DNA of 64,000 bases. Source: JAEUJM01 sp964635055. Lineage in GTDB: Bacteria; Actinomycetota; Acidimicrobiia; Acidimicrobiales; DATDAH01. The stretch's first letter is position 1, and every line of letters begins with the position of its first letter. The position numbers and the translations under genes were made by a program. The stretch is taken from contig CAZWMT010000005.1 of assembly GCA_964635055.1 (NCBI GenBank), positions 62,001-126,000 on the forward strand. The letters are read 5' to 3'. The notes below the pieces were generated by a model. The model was not told the DNA's origin. It was given only the letters and a program-made list of their open reading frames with translations, and searched no databases. Below, in pieces: positions 25,404-34,104 of this stretch.

Positions 25404-26480
25404 GTGACCCTGCGCACCTCCCCGCTCGACGCCGCCCATCGGGCGCTCGACGCCAAGATGGTGCCCTTCGGGGGCTGGGACATGCCGCTCAACTACCCGG
25501 ACGGCACGCTGGCCGAGCACCGTGCCTGTCGCACCGGTGCGGTGGTGTTCGACGTGAGCCACCTGGGCACCGTCCGGGTGCAGGGCGAGGGCTCCTACGA
25601 GATGTTGCAGCGGGCGCTCACCAACGACCTCGCCAAGGTGGCGCCGGGCCGGGCGCAGTACACGCACCTGCTCGACCCCGACGACGCGTCGGTGCTCGAC
25701 GACATCATCGTGTGGTGGGTCGACGAGCAGCGCTTCGACGTCATGCCCAACGCCTCGAACACCGATCGCGTGGTGGCGGCACTGACCGACGGTGCGCCTG
25801 GCACCGTGGCCGCGGCTGACGTCACCCACGAGCGGGCCATCCTCGCCGTCCAGGGCCCCGAGGCGCGCGAGCGCCTGGCCGCGGTGTCGCCCGAGGCCGC
25901 CGCCGTGGGCCGCTTCCACGTGGCCCCCTTCACGTGGTCGGGCATCGAGTGCCTGGCCGCAGGGACGGGGTACACGGGCGAGGACGGCGTGGAGTGCGCC
26001 GTGCCCGCCGAGCACGCACCCGCCTTCTGGGACGCGGTGCTCGCCGCGGGGGTGGTGCCCGCGGGCCTGGGCGCCCGTGACACCCTGCGCCTCGAGGCCG
26101 GCCTTCCCCTGCACGGCCACGAGCTCGGCGCGGGCATCACCTCGCTGCAGGCCGGCCTCGGCTGGGTGGTCAGCTGGGACAAGGGCGACTTCCGCGGTCG
26201 CGCCCCCTTGCTGGCCGAGAAGGAGCGGGGGATCAGCCGACGCCTCCGTGGCCTCGAGGTGGAGGGCCGGCGCCCACCCCGCGCCGACCAGCCGGTGCTC
26301 GTCGACGGTGAACCCGCGGGCGTGGTGACCAGCGGCAACTTCTCTCCCATGCTCGGGCACGGCATCGCCCTGGCCTTCGTGCCGCCCACCGTCGAGATCG
26401 GCGACGAGGTCGCCATCGACCTCCGCGGCACCGCGCTGCCGGCCCGAGTGGTCAAGACCCCCTTCGTCAGCCCCCGCTGA
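25404..26480 (+). CDS. gcvT: Glycine cleavage system aminomethyltransferase (T protein)
   Basis: The product has 358 residues, normal for GcvT. Visible blocks are LRTSPLDAAHRALDAKMVPFGGWDMPLNY at the N-terminus, HRACRTGAVVFDVSHLG (catalytic-region Asp), NDL, YTGEDGVECAVPAE, GLGARDTLRLEAGLPLHGHEL and a C-terminal GCV_T_C domain with VTSGNFSPMLGHGIALAFV. It transfers the methylene group from aminomethyl-lipoyl-H protein to tetrahydrofolate, releasing ammonia. It starts the gcvT-gcvPA-gcvPB operon, 21 bp before gcvPA. Confidence 0.97.
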   Translation: MTLRTSPLDAAHRALDAKMVPFGGWDMPLNYPDGTLAEHRACRTGAVVFDVSHLGTVRVQGEGSYEMLQRALTNDLAKVAPGRAQYTHLLDPDDASVLDDIIVWWVDEQRFDVMPNASNTDRVVAALTDGAPGTVAAADVTHERAILAVQGPEARERLAAVSPEAAAVGRFHVAPFTWSGIECLAAGTGYTGEDGVECAVPAEHAPAFWDAVLAAGVVPAGLGARDTLRLEAGLPLHGHELGAGITSLQAGLGWVVSWDKGDFRGRAPLLAEKERGISRRLRGLEVEGRRPPRADQPVLVDGEPAGVVTSGNFSPMLGHGIALAFVPPTVEIGDEVAIDLRGTALPARVVKTPFVSPR

Positions 26481-26501
26481 CCCTCACAGACAGGACCGCC
26501 C

Positions 26502-27872
26502 GTGGGTCACTACGTCCCCCACACCGACGTCGAGATCGCCGAGATGCTGGCCTTCGTGGGCCTCGACTCGCTCGAAGCCCTGTTCGAGACCATCCCCGCC
26601 GCCCTGCGCCTGGTCGCGGGCGACGACGGCCGCTACCTCGACCTTCCTGACGGCCTCGCCGAGGCCGATGTGCTGGGTGAGTTCGCCCGTCTGGCCGACG
26701 CCAACCGAGCGCCCTCCGACCTGGTGTGCTTCGCCGGTGCCGGCGCCTACGACCACCAGGTGCCGTCGGCGGTGCGTTCGCTGATGTTCCGCAGCGAGTT
26801 CGTCACCGCCTACACGCCCTACCAGCCCGAGGTGGCCCAGGGCGTGCTGCAGATGCTCTTCGAGTACCAGACGCTCATCTCGCGTCTCACCGGGGTCGGC
26901 ATCGCCAACGCCTCGCTGTACGACGGCGCCACCGCCTGCGTCGAAGCGGTGAACCTGGCCGTCGCCGCGAGCCGCAGGCAAGGGGTGCTGGTCAGCCGCG
27001 GCGTGCACCCCAACTGGCGGGCCACCATGGCCACCTTCGCCAAGGGCACCGGCCACGACCTCATCGACGTGCCCCTCGGCGACGACGGCCGCACCGCGTG
27101 GCCCGCAGCGCCGGACGGCGGGTCGGCGGACATCGGCGCCGTGCTGGTGCAGTACCCCAACTACCTCGGCTGCATCGAGGACCTGACCGCGGCACGTGCC
27201 TGCGCCGACGCCCACGGGGCGCTGCTGCTGGTCGCTGGTGATCCTGTGTCGGCCGGGCTGCTGCGCACGCCCGGCTCGTTCGGCGCCGACGTGGTGGTGG
27301 GCGAGGCCCAGCCGTTCGGCACCCCGCTCAGCTTCGGCGGCCCCTACCTGGGCTACTTCGCCTGCCGGGAGGAGCATGTGCGGCGCCTCCCGGGCCGTCT
27401 GGTGGGCGAGACCGTCGACGTGGCGGGCACCCGGGCCTACGTCACCACGTTGCGCACCCGCGAGCAGGACATCCGCCGTGAGAAGGCGTCGTCCAACGTG
27501 TGCACCAACCAGACGCTGATCGCGGTGGGGTGCACCATCGCCCTGGCCTGGCTGGGCACCACCGGACTGCGCGAGCTGGCCCTGCGCTGCGCTCGGGCCA
27601 CCCGGTACACCCAGGAGGCGGTGCTGGCCATCGAGGGCGTCGAGCCCGTCACCAGCGCCCCCACCCTGCGGGAGTTCGCCGTGCGCCTACCGGTGCCCGC
27701 CGCCACCGTGATCGACCGCATGGCCGACGAGGGCTTCCTCGCCGGCGTGGCCCTGGCGCCCGGTGGGGACGACCGCGACTTCGGCGACGGTCTGCTGATC
27801 GCCGCCACCGAGCGGCGCACCCGCGCCGAGATCGACCGCTACGCCCAGGCCCTCCAGAAGGTGGTCCGATGA
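26502..27872 (+). CDS. gcvPA: Glycine dehydrogenase (decarboxylating) subunit 1
   Basis: The product has 456 residues, the usual length of the N-terminal subunit of two-subunit P protein. It begins HYVPHTDVEIAEMLAFVGLDSLEALFETIP and contains AYTPYQPEVAQGVLQMLFEYQTLISRLTG, NASLYDGATACVEAVNLA and GGPYLGYFACR. This subunit shares the fold of PLP enzymes but the PLP lysine lies in GcvPB. GTG 26502 starts the conserved domain. The stop overlaps the gcvPB start (ATGA). Confidence 0.96.
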   Translation: MGHYVPHTDVEIAEMLAFVGLDSLEALFETIPAALRLVAGDDGRYLDLPDGLAEADVLGEFARLADANRAPSDLVCFAGAGAYDHQVPSAVRSLMFRSEFVTAYTPYQPEVAQGVLQMLFEYQTLISRLTGVGIANASLYDGATACVEAVNLAVAASRRQGVLVSRGVHPNWRATMATFAKGTGHDLIDVPLGDDGRTAWPAAPDGGSADIGAVLVQYPNYLGCIEDLTAARACADAHGALLLVAGDPVSAGLLRTPGSFGADVVVGEAQPFGTPLSFGGPYLGYFACREEHVRRLPGRLVGETVDVAGTRAYVTTLRTREQDIRREKASSNVCTNQTLIAVGCTIALAWLGTTGLRELALRCARATRYTQEAVLAIEGVEPVTSAPTLREFAVRLPVPAATVIDRMADEGFLAGVALAPGGDDRDFGDGLLIAATERRTRAEIDRYAQALQKVVR

Positions 27873-29437
27873 CAGGTGATCCGATGAGCACCACCCCCGT
27901 CCGAGCCGCGGCGCCCGGCGGGCGCGCCACGAGCGCCCCGATCATGGGCCACGACGAGGAGCCGACCGTCTTCGAGCTCTCCGTCGCGGGCCGCAAGGCC
28001 TGGTCGTTCCCCCGAACCGACCTGCCCGAGTGGACCGCCGACGAGCTGGTTCCGGCCGACCACCTGGCCGACGCGCCGCTCGAGCTGGCCGAGGTGAGCG
28101 AGCGCGACCTGGTAGCGCACGTCACCCGCCTGAGCCACCGCCAGTACTCGGTCGACCTCGGCGCGTATCCCCTGGGGTCGTGCACCATGAAGTACAACCC
28201 CAAGCTCTGCGACGACGCCTCGGCGCTGCCCGGCCTCCGTGACATCCACCCGTCGGCGCCCGCGTCGCTCACCCAGGGTTGGCTCGAGCTGCTGGTGTCG
28301 CTCGAGGAGTGGCTGTGCGAGATCACCGGCATGCACAGCGCCACCCTTCAGCCCCCCGCCGGTGCGTCCGGCGAGCTCACCGGCCTGCTGTTGATGCGCG
28401 CCTGGCACGACGCCCAGTTGGCCGGCGGCGCGGCCACCACGCCCCGCACGAAGGTGATCATCCCCGACTCGGCCCACGGCACCAACCCCGCGTCGGTCAC
28501 CCTCGGCGGCTACGAGACCGTCACCGTCCCCAGCGACGACCGTGGCTGTGTCGACGTGGCCGCCCTGCGGGCCGTGCTCGACGACCAGGTGGCCGGGATC
28601 ATGCTCACCAACCCCAACACGCTGGGCCTGTTCGAGGAGGACATCGCCGAGATCGCCGCCGCGGTGCACGAGGTGGGCGGCCTGCTCTACTACGACGGCG
28701 CCAACCTCAACGCCATCCTCGGCGTGGTGCGGCCCGGCGACATGGGCTTCGACATCGTGCACATGAACCTGCACAAGACCTTCGCCGTGCCCCACGGCGG
28801 GGGTGGCCCCGGCGCCGGCCCGGTGGCGGTGTCGGAGCGGCTGGCCCGCTTCCTGCCCGGGCCCCGCCCGGTGCGCACGGCCGAGGGCGCCTACGACTGG
28901 GAGACGCCGCCCGACTCGATCGGGCGGGTGCACGGCTGGCACGGCAACGCCCTGGCCCTGGCCCGGGCCTACAGCTACATCCTGGCCAACGGCGGCGACG
29001 GCCTGCGCACGGTGGCCGACGTGGCGGTCCTCAACGCGAACTGGGTGCGCCACCGCCTCCGCGGGGTCTACGACATCCCCTTCGACCGGCCCAACATGCA
29101 CGAGTGCGTGCTGTCCACCACGAGCCTGAAGAAGGCCCAGGGCCTGACCGCGCTCGACGTGGCCAAGCGGCTGTTGGAGGAGGGCTTCCACGCGCCGACC
29201 ACCTACTTCCCGCTCATCGTGGCCGAGGCCCTCATGATCGAGCCCACCGAGACCGAGAGCCCCCAGACGCTCGAGGCCCTGTGCGAGGCCATGGCCCGCA
29301 TCGCCACCGAGACCGGCGAGGAGGCCCACGAAGCCCCCCGCACCGCCCCGGTGCGCCGCCTCGACGAGGCCCGCGCCGCCCGCCACCTCATCCCCACCTA
29401 CGACGCCCGCCTGGCCTCCGAGGCGGCGCAGGCCTGA
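27869..29437 (+). CDS. gcvPB: Glycine dehydrogenase (decarboxylating) subunit 2
   Basis: The product has 522 residues. PLP-binding Lys303 is in VHMNLHKTFAVPHGGGGPG. Other blocks are SVDLGAYPLGSCTMKYNPK, LQPPAGASGELTGLL, DSAHGTNPASV and LTNPNTLGLFEE. Together with GcvPA it decarboxylates glycine and loads the H protein. ATG 27869 gives an ATGA overlap with gcvPA; ATG 27884, with AGGTG upstream, is the alternative and would shorten the protein by five residues. The N-terminal 30 residues are longer than in many homologues. Confidence 0.96.
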   Translation: MTGDPMSTTPVRAAAPGGRATSAPIMGHDEEPTVFELSVAGRKAWSFPRTDLPEWTADELVPADHLADAPLELAEVSERDLVAHVTRLSHRQYSVDLGAYPLGSCTMKYNPKLCDDASALPGLRDIHPSAPASLTQGWLELLVSLEEWLCEITGMHSATLQPPAGASGELTGLLLMRAWHDAQLAGGAATTPRTKVIIPDSAHGTNPASVTLGGYETVTVPSDDRGCVDVAALRAVLDDQVAGIMLTNPNTLGLFEEDIAEIAAAVHEVGGLLYYDGANLNAILGVVRPGDMGFDIVHMNLHKTFAVPHGGGGPGAGPVAVSERLARFLPGPRPVRTAEGAYDWETPPDSIGRVHGWHGNALALARAYSYILANGGDGLRTVADVAVLNANWVRHRLRGVYDIPFDRPNMHECVLSTTSLKKAQGLTALDVAKRLLEEGFHAPTTYFPLIVAEALMIEPTETESPQTLEALCEAMARIATETGEEAHEAPRTAPVRRLDEARAARHLIPTYDARLASEAAQA

Positions 29438-29462
29438 GGCCCGAGCCGTGCGCGGGCCCGAC

Positions 29463-29468
29463 TAGATT
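29463..29468 (+). promoter_or_regulatory. Putative -10 (TAGATT) of leaderless pentapeptide gene
   Basis: TAGATT ends 6 nt before GTG 29475. Confidence 0.5.
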
Positions 29469-29474
29469 CCGGGC

Positions 29475-30098
29475 GTGCGAACCCTCCTGCGTCCACTCCT
29501 CGCTGCGCTGGTCCTGGTCGTGCTGGCCGGTGGCTGCTATTCGGCCGACGACGGCTTCCCGTCGGTCAACGGCTGCAAGCTCAAGCCCAACACGGTGTGC
29601 GAGGACAAGAACCTGTCGGGCGAGGACCTGACCCAGGCGCAGCTGACGAACGGGCAGCTGGCCGGCGCCGACCTGTCCGACGCGACGATGGTGCAGGCGC
29701 AGTTGCTGAACGCCGACTTCACCGGCGCCAACCTGTCCGACGCCGACCTCACCCAGGCCTCCATCCAGAACACCATCTTCGACGAGGCCGACCTGCGGGG
29801 CGCGACCCTCACCCAGGTGAGCAGCAACAACACGCGGTTCCGCGACGCCGACCTGCGGGGCAACGACCTGAGCAACATCGACTTCCTCAACGCCGACTTC
29901 CGCGACGCCAAGCTGGCCAGCGCCAACTTGGCAGGCGCCAGCCTGCAGAACGCCGACCTCCGCAACGCCGACCTCACCGGCGCCGACCTCTCCAACGCCG
30001 ATCTGCTCAACGCCGACTTCACCGGCGCGAAGCTGGCCGGCGCCAACCTCGAGGGCGCCAACACCCAGAACACGGTCGGGCTACCGGCCGCCGGCTGA
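29475..30098 (+). CDS. Pentapeptide-repeat lipoprotein
   Basis: The product has 207 residues. It has a lipoprotein signal (RTLLRPLLAALVLVVLAGGC, lipobox LAGGC, Cys21) followed from about residue 46 by some 30 tandem pentapeptides of the A(D/N)Lxx type (GADLSDATM, NADFTGANLSDADLTQA), predicted to fold as a right-handed quadrilateral beta-helix. Residues between Cys21 and 45 include Cys34 and Cys42. Such proteins often mimic DNA or act in binding; the outer-surface location makes a structural or binding role more likely here. No neighbour suggests a specific function. Confidence 0.9.
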   Translation: MRTLLRPLLAALVLVVLAGGCYSADDGFPSVNGCKLKPNTVCEDKNLSGEDLTQAQLTNGQLAGADLSDATMVQAQLLNADFTGANLSDADLTQASIQNTIFDEADLRGATLTQVSSNNTRFRDADLRGNDLSNIDFLNADFRDAKLASANLAGASLQNADLRNADLTGADLSNADLLNADFTGAKLAGANLEGANTQNTVGLPAAG

Positions 30099-30134
30099 GC
30101 CCCGCCACCTGACGGGGCGCTGCCCAGGAACGAC

Positions 30135-30166
30135 GACACCGCCCGACGCGGTGGTCGGGCGGTGTC
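30135..30166. terminator. Strong bidirectional hairpin terminator
   Basis: A perfect 13-bp stem (GACACCGCCCGAC with its complement) closes a 6-nt loop. It lies between the convergent pentapeptide gene and the operon ending at 30221, so it can serve both strands. There is no T-run. Confidence 0.75.
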
Positions 30167-30220
30167 GGTTGCGGGGCCCGGCGAGGCCCGGATGGGGGGT
30201 GTGTGAGGCGACGGGTGCGG

Positions 30221-30583
30221 TCAGCCGACGGCGAGCATCACCTTCGAGTGGTCGGCGGGGTCGTACTTCACGTTGACCACGTTGCCCGGTTGCACCTGGG
30301 GGATGGCCACCAGGGGGACGATCGTGGACGTGCGTGCCTGGAACGGGGCCTGGCCGGGTGGGGTCACCTCGAGGGTGAGCACCACCTGGGGGTTGCTGTT
30401 GACGAACGTGTTCGTCTGCTGCAGGCCGATGACGGTGGCCGGGGCGTCGGCGCCGGTGGCCATCAGGGCTCGGCCCGCCGACGTGTTGCCGGTCATGCCG
30501 GCCACGGCCCGGTAGGTGAAGAAGATCACCACGGCGGTGATGGCGAGCGAGACGAACAACCAGAAGTACATCTGTGAGTACAT
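30221..30583 (-). CDS. Membrane-anchored DUF3592-like protein, operon gene 3
   Basis: The product has 120 residues. One membrane helix is at about 6-28 (YFWLFVSLAITAVVIFFTYRAV), followed by a soluble beta-rich domain (GADAPATVIGLQQTNTFVNSNPQVVLTLEVTPPG, then FQARTSTIVPLVAIPQVQPGNVVNVKYDPADHSKV). The domain resembles DUF3592/YcgN-like small sandwiches; the gene before it ends with the same motif type (QLPVRVNPADPTQML). ATG 30583 overlaps the previous stop (TGATG). The function is unknown. Confidence 0.75.
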   Translation of the reverse strand: MYSQMYFWLFVSLAITAVVIFFTYRAVAGMTGNTSAGRALMATGADAPATVIGLQQTNTFVNSNPQVVLTLEVTPPGQAPFQARTSTIVPLVAIPQVQPGNVVNVKYDPADHSKVMLAVG

Positions 30584-31194
30584 CAGACCGGTACCTTCTC
30601 CCATTGGACGAGCATCTGTGTCGGATCGGCGGGGTTCACCCGTACGGGCAGCTGGCGGCCGACGGCCACCTGCGCCACCCGGAGGGTGTTGACCTCGGTG
30701 GTGTGGGTCACCTCGTACGGCGCGAGGGTGCCCGCGCTCACGGTCATGTCCAGCTCGTAGACCGGGTTGAGGTTGGACAGCTGGCCGGTCGGGCGGGCGC
30801 CGGTGACGGTGCCGGTGCCGTCCACTCCGGACACCGACAGGGCGTTGGCCAGCGCGGGGCCGGCGTTGAAGGCGGCCATGGTGGCGTTGGCCTGCGCCAT
30901 CGAGTTGGCGGCCATCTTCATGGTGCCGCCGAACCCCGGCTTGTAGCCCTGCGAGATCATCAGGCTGTCACTGGCGTCGGTGAGCGGCCGGAACAGCTTG
31001 TAGACGGCCAGGTTGATGATGGCGATCAGGATCATGATCGCACCACTGAAGATCAGCGCCTGGCCCTGGATGTTGCCGGCCAGGCCGTTGACCCCGTCCT
31101 CGCTGTTCGAGCGGGCGACGATGCCCCAGATGACCAGGACGGCGCCGATGACGATGAACACGGCGCTGAACCCGCGCCAGAACCTCATGCTCAT
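30583..31194 (-). CDS. Two-span membrane protein with DUF3592-like domain, operon gene 2
   Basis: The product has 203 residues. Two membrane helices lie at about 6-26 and 46-68 (AVFIVIGAVLVIWGIVA; LIFSGAIMILIAIINLAVY). A helical linker with Met/Ala-rich sequence (GGTMKMAANSMAQANATMAAFNAG) comes next, then a C-terminal beta domain like that of the next gene (YEVTHTTEVNTLRVAQVAVGRQLPV). ATG 31194 overlaps the previous stop (ATGA). The domain similarity of genes 2 and 3 suggests duplication. The function is unknown. Confidence 0.75.
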   Translation of the reverse strand: MSMRFWRGFSAVFIVIGAVLVIWGIVARSNSEDGVNGLAGNIQGQALIFSGAIMILIAIINLAVYKLFRPLTDASDSLMISQGYKPGFGGTMKMAANSMAQANATMAAFNAGPALANALSVSGVDGTGTVTGARPTGQLSNLNPVYELDMTVSAGTLAPYEVTHTTEVNTLRVAQVAVGRQLPVRVNPADPTQMLVQWEKVPV

Positions 31195-31544
31195 GACTGG
31201 CTGTACAGCAGGCCGTAGCGGGTACGGACGGCTTCGTTGGTGGCCATGCGGTTCACCCAGCCGACGTTCACGTTCGACCAGGTGCCCCTGGCCACGCCCT
31301 GGGTCTCCAACCAGGCCTCGGCCTGGTCGGGCGTGCCCAGGTTCTGGCGGGCCATCGCCGCGGTCAGCTGCGCGTACTTGTCGAGGGTGATGCCCTCGAT
31401 GGGCGACCAGACGGGGTCGTTCAGGTCGACCGGCTGGTTGGCTGACGCCTGCATGGCCATGGCGTTCTGCTGCATCTGCTGGGCCTGGTTGATCAGGGCC
31501 GGTGTCGCTTGCATGGTGTCCTTCATGTCCTTGAACAGGCCCAC
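31191..31544 (-). CDS. Small soluble protein, operon gene 1, unknown function
   Basis: The product has 117 residues. The N-terminal half is a Met/Gln/Ala-rich amphipathic helix (FKDMKDTMQATPALINQAQQ, MQQNAMAMQAS). The rest, IEGITLDKYAQLTAAMARQNLG and GVARGTWSNVNVGWVNRMATN, looks like a small helical domain that could bind a partner. GTG 31544 has AAGGAG 6 nt upstream. It is tightly coupled to the two membrane proteins downstream, suggesting a membrane complex. No family is recognised. Confidence 0.75.
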   Translation of the reverse strand: MGLFKDMKDTMQATPALINQAQQMQQNAMAMQASANQPVDLNDPVWSPIEGITLDKYAQLTAAMARQNLGTPDQAEAWLETQGVARGTWSNVNVGWVNRMATNEAVRTRYGLLYSQS

Positions 31545-31619
31545 GAGGCGCTCCTTCGCTCAGGGGGCGGCGTTCGCCACCCGGTGAGGCCATCTTGGGC
31601 AACGCGACCGCCCGTGCCA

Positions 31620-31636
31620 TGAGTAATCGCTACTCA
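31620..31636. promoter_or_regulatory. Inverted repeat TGAGTA-N5-TACTCA, probable operator
   Basis: The repeat is perfect with 6-bp arms and lies 76 bp upstream of the start at 31544, in the promoter region of the three-gene membrane operon. The local sequence is AT-richer than its surroundings. The regulator is not in the window. Confidence 0.5.
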
Positions 31637-31709
31637 AATCATCCGCCGCCACCGCCACGGCCCCGTGGGTAGTGCACGTCGCCCACGCGGCAACGCCCGG
31701 GAGCAGCGC

Positions 31710-32891
31710 TCACGCAGCCGACGGCTCGCGCTGGCCGGCGGGCGTGGCGGGGACCTCGGCCGGGACCTCGGCCGGGACCCGTCGGTGGCCGAGGAAGCGT
31801 CGTTCGACGAGGGCGTACGAGCCGGCGGCGAGCGCGACGCTGAGGGCGATCGCGAGGGTGGCGACGAGCCACCACGGGAGGCCAGGCGCCTGGTAGAAGA
31901 GCAGCTTGTAGACGGGCAGGTGCCAGAGGTACAGCCCGTAGGAGATGAGCCCCAGGAGCGTGAGGGGTCGCCACCCCAGCATCTGCTTCAGCCGTGAGTC
32001 CGACGTGACGAGGTGCAGGACGATCACGCCTGCGCAGATGCTGGCCGCGGCCATGCCGCCGACGATCATGAAGTCGCCCTCGGGGTCGGCGAACCCCATG
32101 GCGATCAGGTCGATCATGGCGATCACGGCCAGCCAACCGGGGACGACCACCCGGGTGCGGGCGAAGACGAACGCGATGGTGACCCCGACGAGGATGGCGT
32201 CGAGCCGGGTGTCGGTGGCGCGGGTGACGTAGATCAGCAGTCCACCGTCGGCCCATCCCACCAGGCCGCCCGCGAAGAGCCACAGGCACGCTCGCCACGT
32301 GGCCACGGCGGCCGCGAAGGCGGCCGGCAGCAGGTAGGGGTGCTTGGCCGTGCGACCGCGCACCGCGGCCAGGAAGAGGGCCGGCGCGACGAGGTAGAAC
32401 TGCGCCTCGATGGCCAAGGTCCAGGTGTGGGCCAGCACGCCCATCGGCTCGTTGTTGATGCGGGCCCAGTTGCTGACCAGGAAGATGGTGAAGAGCCCCT
32501 CGCGGGTCTCGTCGAAGCCGAGCAGCGCGGTCCACACGACCACGACGGGGATGAACAGCACCAGGGCGGGGAGCAGGCGGACCACTCGGCGGCGGTAGAA
32601 CTCCGAGAGCCCGATGGTGCCGCGACGGTCCCACTCGCGGATCATCACGGCGGTCAGGAGGAACCCCGAGAGCGCGAAGAACGCGCTCACCCCCATCACC
32701 CCGAACCCCCGGGGGCCCTCGGTGGTGGGCAGGTGGTGGTAGAGCACGGCCACCACGGCGAGGCCCCGGAACCCCGACAGCGCGGCCACGTTGCCGAACC
32801 GGCGTGAAGGGGCCCTTGGGCTGGGGGGCGTGGCGCTGGGGGGCGTGGTGTCGGTGGGCCGTGCCTCGTGCAGAGTTGCGGTGCCGCTCAT
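31710..32891 (-). CDS. Acyltransferase 3 family (OafA/YrhL-type) membrane protein
   Basis: The product has 393 residues and about ten membrane spans. The family signature is visible near residue 38: LSGFRGLAVVAVLYHHL (the R-x10-H type site), followed by GVSAFFALSGFLLT, FYRRRVVRLLPAL and WTLAIEAQFYLVAP. Such enzymes O-acetylate surface sugars or antibiotics. There is no SGNH extension, unlike the gene at 49392. It is divergent from the sugar aminotransferase gene with 50 bp between, so both probably serve surface glycan synthesis. Confidence 0.9.
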   Translation of the reverse strand: MSGTATLHEARPTDTTPPSATPPSPRAPSRRFGNVAALSGFRGLAVVAVLYHHLPTTEGPRGFGVMGVSAFFALSGFLLTAVMIREWDRRGTIGLSEFYRRRVVRLLPALVLFIPVVVVWTALLGFDETREGLFTIFLVSNWARINNEPMGVLAHTWTLAIEAQFYLVAPALFLAAVRGRTAKHPYLLPAAFAAAVATWRACLWLFAGGLVGWADGGLLIYVTRATDTRLDAILVGVTIAFVFARTRVVVPGWLAVIAMIDLIAMGFADPEGDFMIVGGMAAASICAGVIVLHLVTSDSRLKQMLGWRPLTLLGLISYGLYLWHLPVYKLLFYQAPGLPWWLVATLAIALSVALAAGSYALVERRFLGHRRVPAEVPAEVPATPAGQREPSAA

Positions 32892-32922
32892 GGCGCCGTC
32901 GCGGCCCGGTCGGGGTCACCGG

Positions 32923-32928
32923 TAGTGT
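32923..32928 (+). promoter_or_regulatory. Putative -10 (TAGTGT) for the sugar aminotransferase gene
   Basis: TAGTGT lies 13 nt before ATG 32942, which gives a very short leader. Confidence 0.4.
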
Positions 32929-32941
32929 GGCGCGCTTTCCC

Positions 32942-34081
32942 ATGGAACCGCGACCCGTCCCGTTCAACCGACCCACCACCAGCGCCCGCTCGCTCGAGAA
33001 CGTGGGCGAGGCGTTGGCCACGCACCAGCTCGCCGGCGACGGCCCGTTCACCGCCGCGTGCCAGCGCCAGCTCGAGGCGCGGCTGGGTGGCGCGAGGACG
33101 CTCCTCACCCCCTCGTGCACGCACGCGCTGGAGATGACCGCCCTGCTGCTCGAGGTGGGCCCGGGCGACGAGGTGCTGATGCCCTCGTTCACCTTCGTGT
33201 CGACCGCGAACGCGTTCGTCCTGCGTGGGGCCCGCCCCGTGTTCGTCGACATCGACCCCCGTACCGGCAACCTCGATCCCGCCGATCTCGAGCGGCGCGT
33301 CAGCCCGGCCAGCCGGGCGGTGGTGGTGGTGCACTACGCGGGCGTGGCGTGCGACATGGACCGCATCGGTGCCATCGCCGCCGCCCACGACCTGGCGGTG
33401 GTGGAGGACAACGCTCACGGCCTGTTCGGCACCTGGAAGGGGCAGCCGCTCGGCTCACTGGGCACCATGGCCACCCTGAGCTTCCACGAGACGAAGAACG
33501 TCACGTGCGGAGAGGGCGGCGCACTGGTGCTGGGCGACCCCGCACTGGTGCAACGGGCCGAGATCATCCGTGAGAAGGGTACCAACCGCAGTCAGTTCGT
33601 CCGTGGCGAGGTGAACCGCTACGCGTGGATGGACATCGGGTCGAGCTACCTGCTCTCCGACGTGCTCGCGGCCGTCCTCGCCGCCCAGCTCGAGGAGGCC
33701 GACGCCATCCAGGCCACCCGCCGGCGCATCTGGACGCACTACCTCGAGTCGCTCGCCGAGTGGGCGGCCGAGCAGGGGACCGACCTCCCGCTGGTCCCCG
33801 AGGGCTGCGGGCCGGCGTGGCACTCGTTCCACCTGCTCCTGCCCGATCGAGCCGCCCGCGACGGCCTCATCTCGCACCTCCGGGACCGGGGGATCGGCGC
33901 CCCGTTCCACTACCTGCCGCTGCACCTGTCGGAGATGGGCCGGCGGTTCGGGGGCGCCGAAGGCGACTGCCCCGTCACCGAGTCGTTCAGCGGCCGGCTG
34001 ATCCGCCTACCGCTCCACCACTCGCTGACCGACGACGAGGTCGCGTCGGTGGTCGCGGGGGTGCAGGCCTACCACTGCTGA
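32942..34081 (+). CDS. DegT/DnrJ/EryC1/StrS aminotransferase, WecE/RffA-like
   Basis: The product has 379 residues. Active-site Lys185 is in FHETKNVTCGEGG, and the PLP phosphate and ring contacts are in TPSCTHALEMTALLL and VVEDNAHGLFGTW. The whole sequence from FNRPTTSARSLENV to HYLPLHLSEMGRRFG and SGRLIRLPLHHSLTDDE resembles dTDP-4-amino-4,6-dideoxygalactose transaminase. It would aminate a keto-sugar nucleotide with glutamate as donor. Longer starts (32804) would overlap the divergent acyltransferase gene and are rejected. Confidence 0.9.
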   Translation: MEPRPVPFNRPTTSARSLENVGEALATHQLAGDGPFTAACQRQLEARLGGARTLLTPSCTHALEMTALLLEVGPGDEVLMPSFTFVSTANAFVLRGARPVFVDIDPRTGNLDPADLERRVSPASRAVVVVHYAGVACDMDRIGAIAAAHDLAVVEDNAHGLFGTWKGQPLGSLGTMATLSFHETKNVTCGEGGALVLGDPALVQRAEIIREKGTNRSQFVRGEVNRYAWMDIGSSYLLSDVLAAVLAAQLEEADAIQATRRRIWTHYLESLAEWAAEQGTDLPLVPEGCGPAWHSFHLLLPDRAARDGLISHLRDRGIGAPFHYLPLHLSEMGRRFGGAEGDCPVTESFSGRLIRLPLHHSLTDDEVASVVAGVQAYHC

Positions 34082-34104
34082 CGTCGGGCCGTGGCTGGGC
34101 CAAC

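Noticed and set aside
23916..26360. 814-residue minus-strand frame across the secreted protein, MerR and gcvT genes
   Set aside because: Composition is His/Arg/Gly-rich without motifs, and it crosses three well-supported plus-strand genes.
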